A stretch of 64,000 nt of DNA. Source: Trochalopteron elliotii (taxonomy: Eukaryota; Chordata; Aves; Passeriformes; Leiothrichidae). Positions 63,401 to 64,000 of this stretch are shown piece after piece. Below the pieces are notes generated by a model, which worked only from the letters and a program-made list of their open reading frames with translations, had not been told where the DNA came from and searched no databases. The stretch spans positions 992,853-1,056,852 of the forward strand of contig JANPWX010000653.1 in NCBI GenBank assembly GCA_024734555.1, given 5' to 3'. Both the position numbers and the translations under genes were made by a program. Every line of letters starts with the position of its first letter. Position 1 is the first letter of the stretch.

Positions 63401-64000
63401 AATTCTTGCTTAGCTTAACACAGTGGGGCCTTCCAGCCTTATAAAAACCAAAGAGGGCACATGTCTGATCAAACCTTGCAACCCTTGCCAGATCCAAAAA
63501 TAACTAAAACTCTCTGACTTGGCTTGCCTGCACCCACTTCCATCACCTAAACATTAAGGCCAGCTGTCCCCCAGCAGACCCAGACGCCTGCAGTTATTCC
63601 CAAATCCAAACCTATTTCAGTCTGGGTGGCAAATTTTACTCTAGGACACATTTTTATCCCATCCTGAATCACAGTCACTCTTGTGACCCAAAAATCAATT
63701 TAAGTTAATACTAAATTTAATCTTACTGGTTCCTGCCCACCCCAGATCCCAGATTTAAGTGGGGTTGGTGCAACAGACTTTACATGGTGTCTGAAAGCAG
63801 TTGATAAGCTAATTTAGAGTTGGTGTTAAGATCACAGTTTTGGGCAGCAAGGACCAGGAAATTCAGTCTATGGCTGTCTCCAGCAGAAATCTCTCTGGCT
63901 TCAACACAAGCCACATCACTAATTTCAGATCCAGGGCTAGAAAAGGTCAAGAGATTCCGATAAGTTGGAGAGTCTACAACTGCTGGAGTATCTCCTCTAC
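60466..64000. other. Intergenic DNA to window end
   Basis: Ordinary mixed sequence with a short CA run near 60.51 kb and one ambiguous base at 61561. No exon, RNA gene or transposon was recognised. Confidence 0.5.

Noticed and set aside
63100..63780. Scattered TTAGG/GTTAAGGG-like words suggesting an interstitial telomere repeat
   Set aside because: The words are isolated and not in tandem register. There is no (TTAGGG)n array.

Overview
This is vertebrate nuclear DNA, almost certainly from a bird. Coding sequence is sparse and split into short exons with GT/AG boundaries. Several truncated CR1 LINEs carry the 3' end typical of avian CR1. CpG islands are small and GC-rich, and one contains an assembly gap (N at 43018-43395). 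There are no bacterial-style operons, CRISPR arrays, viral genes or toxin genes.

The one gene I can establish is SH3BP2 (3BP2), on the minus strand. All twelve coding exons lie between 17926 and 8710. Their splice phases agree, and joined they give an open frame of 508 codons plus stop: an N-terminal PH domain, a proline-rich linker and a C-terminal SH2 domain. The tankyrase-binding RSPPDG motif (the human cherubism hotspot) is intact in exon 9. The linker is about 53 residues shorter than my recalled human protein, and all of that difference falls in exon 8.

Layout. 1-440: a CpG island, probably the promoter of the next gene; ADD1 lies there in mammals. 441-5900: intergenic DNA. About 5900-8709: likely SH3BP2 3' UTR, with a cluster of minus-strand poly(A) hexamers at 5901-5978. 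8710-17930: coding exons and introns; CR1 copies fill most of intron 8. 17931 to about 42790: inferred long intron 1, holding a promoter-like cluster with a possible alternative leader exon near 23.4-23.8 kb, a CR1 copy and a 20-bp perfect palindrome. 42.88-44.18 kb: a CpG island with the gap and a six-unit 43-bp minisatellite, probably the distal SH3BP2 promoter. 44.2-64 kb: gene-poor DNA with young and very old CR1 fragments and no convincing exon. The spacing matches my memory of the mammalian order TNIP2 - SH3BP2 - ADD1, with TNIP2 expected beyond the right edge.

I found no wholly novel system. The points most worth checking are the shortened SH3BP2 linker, the possible alternative first exon at 23.4 kb, the island minisatellite and the intronic palindrome.
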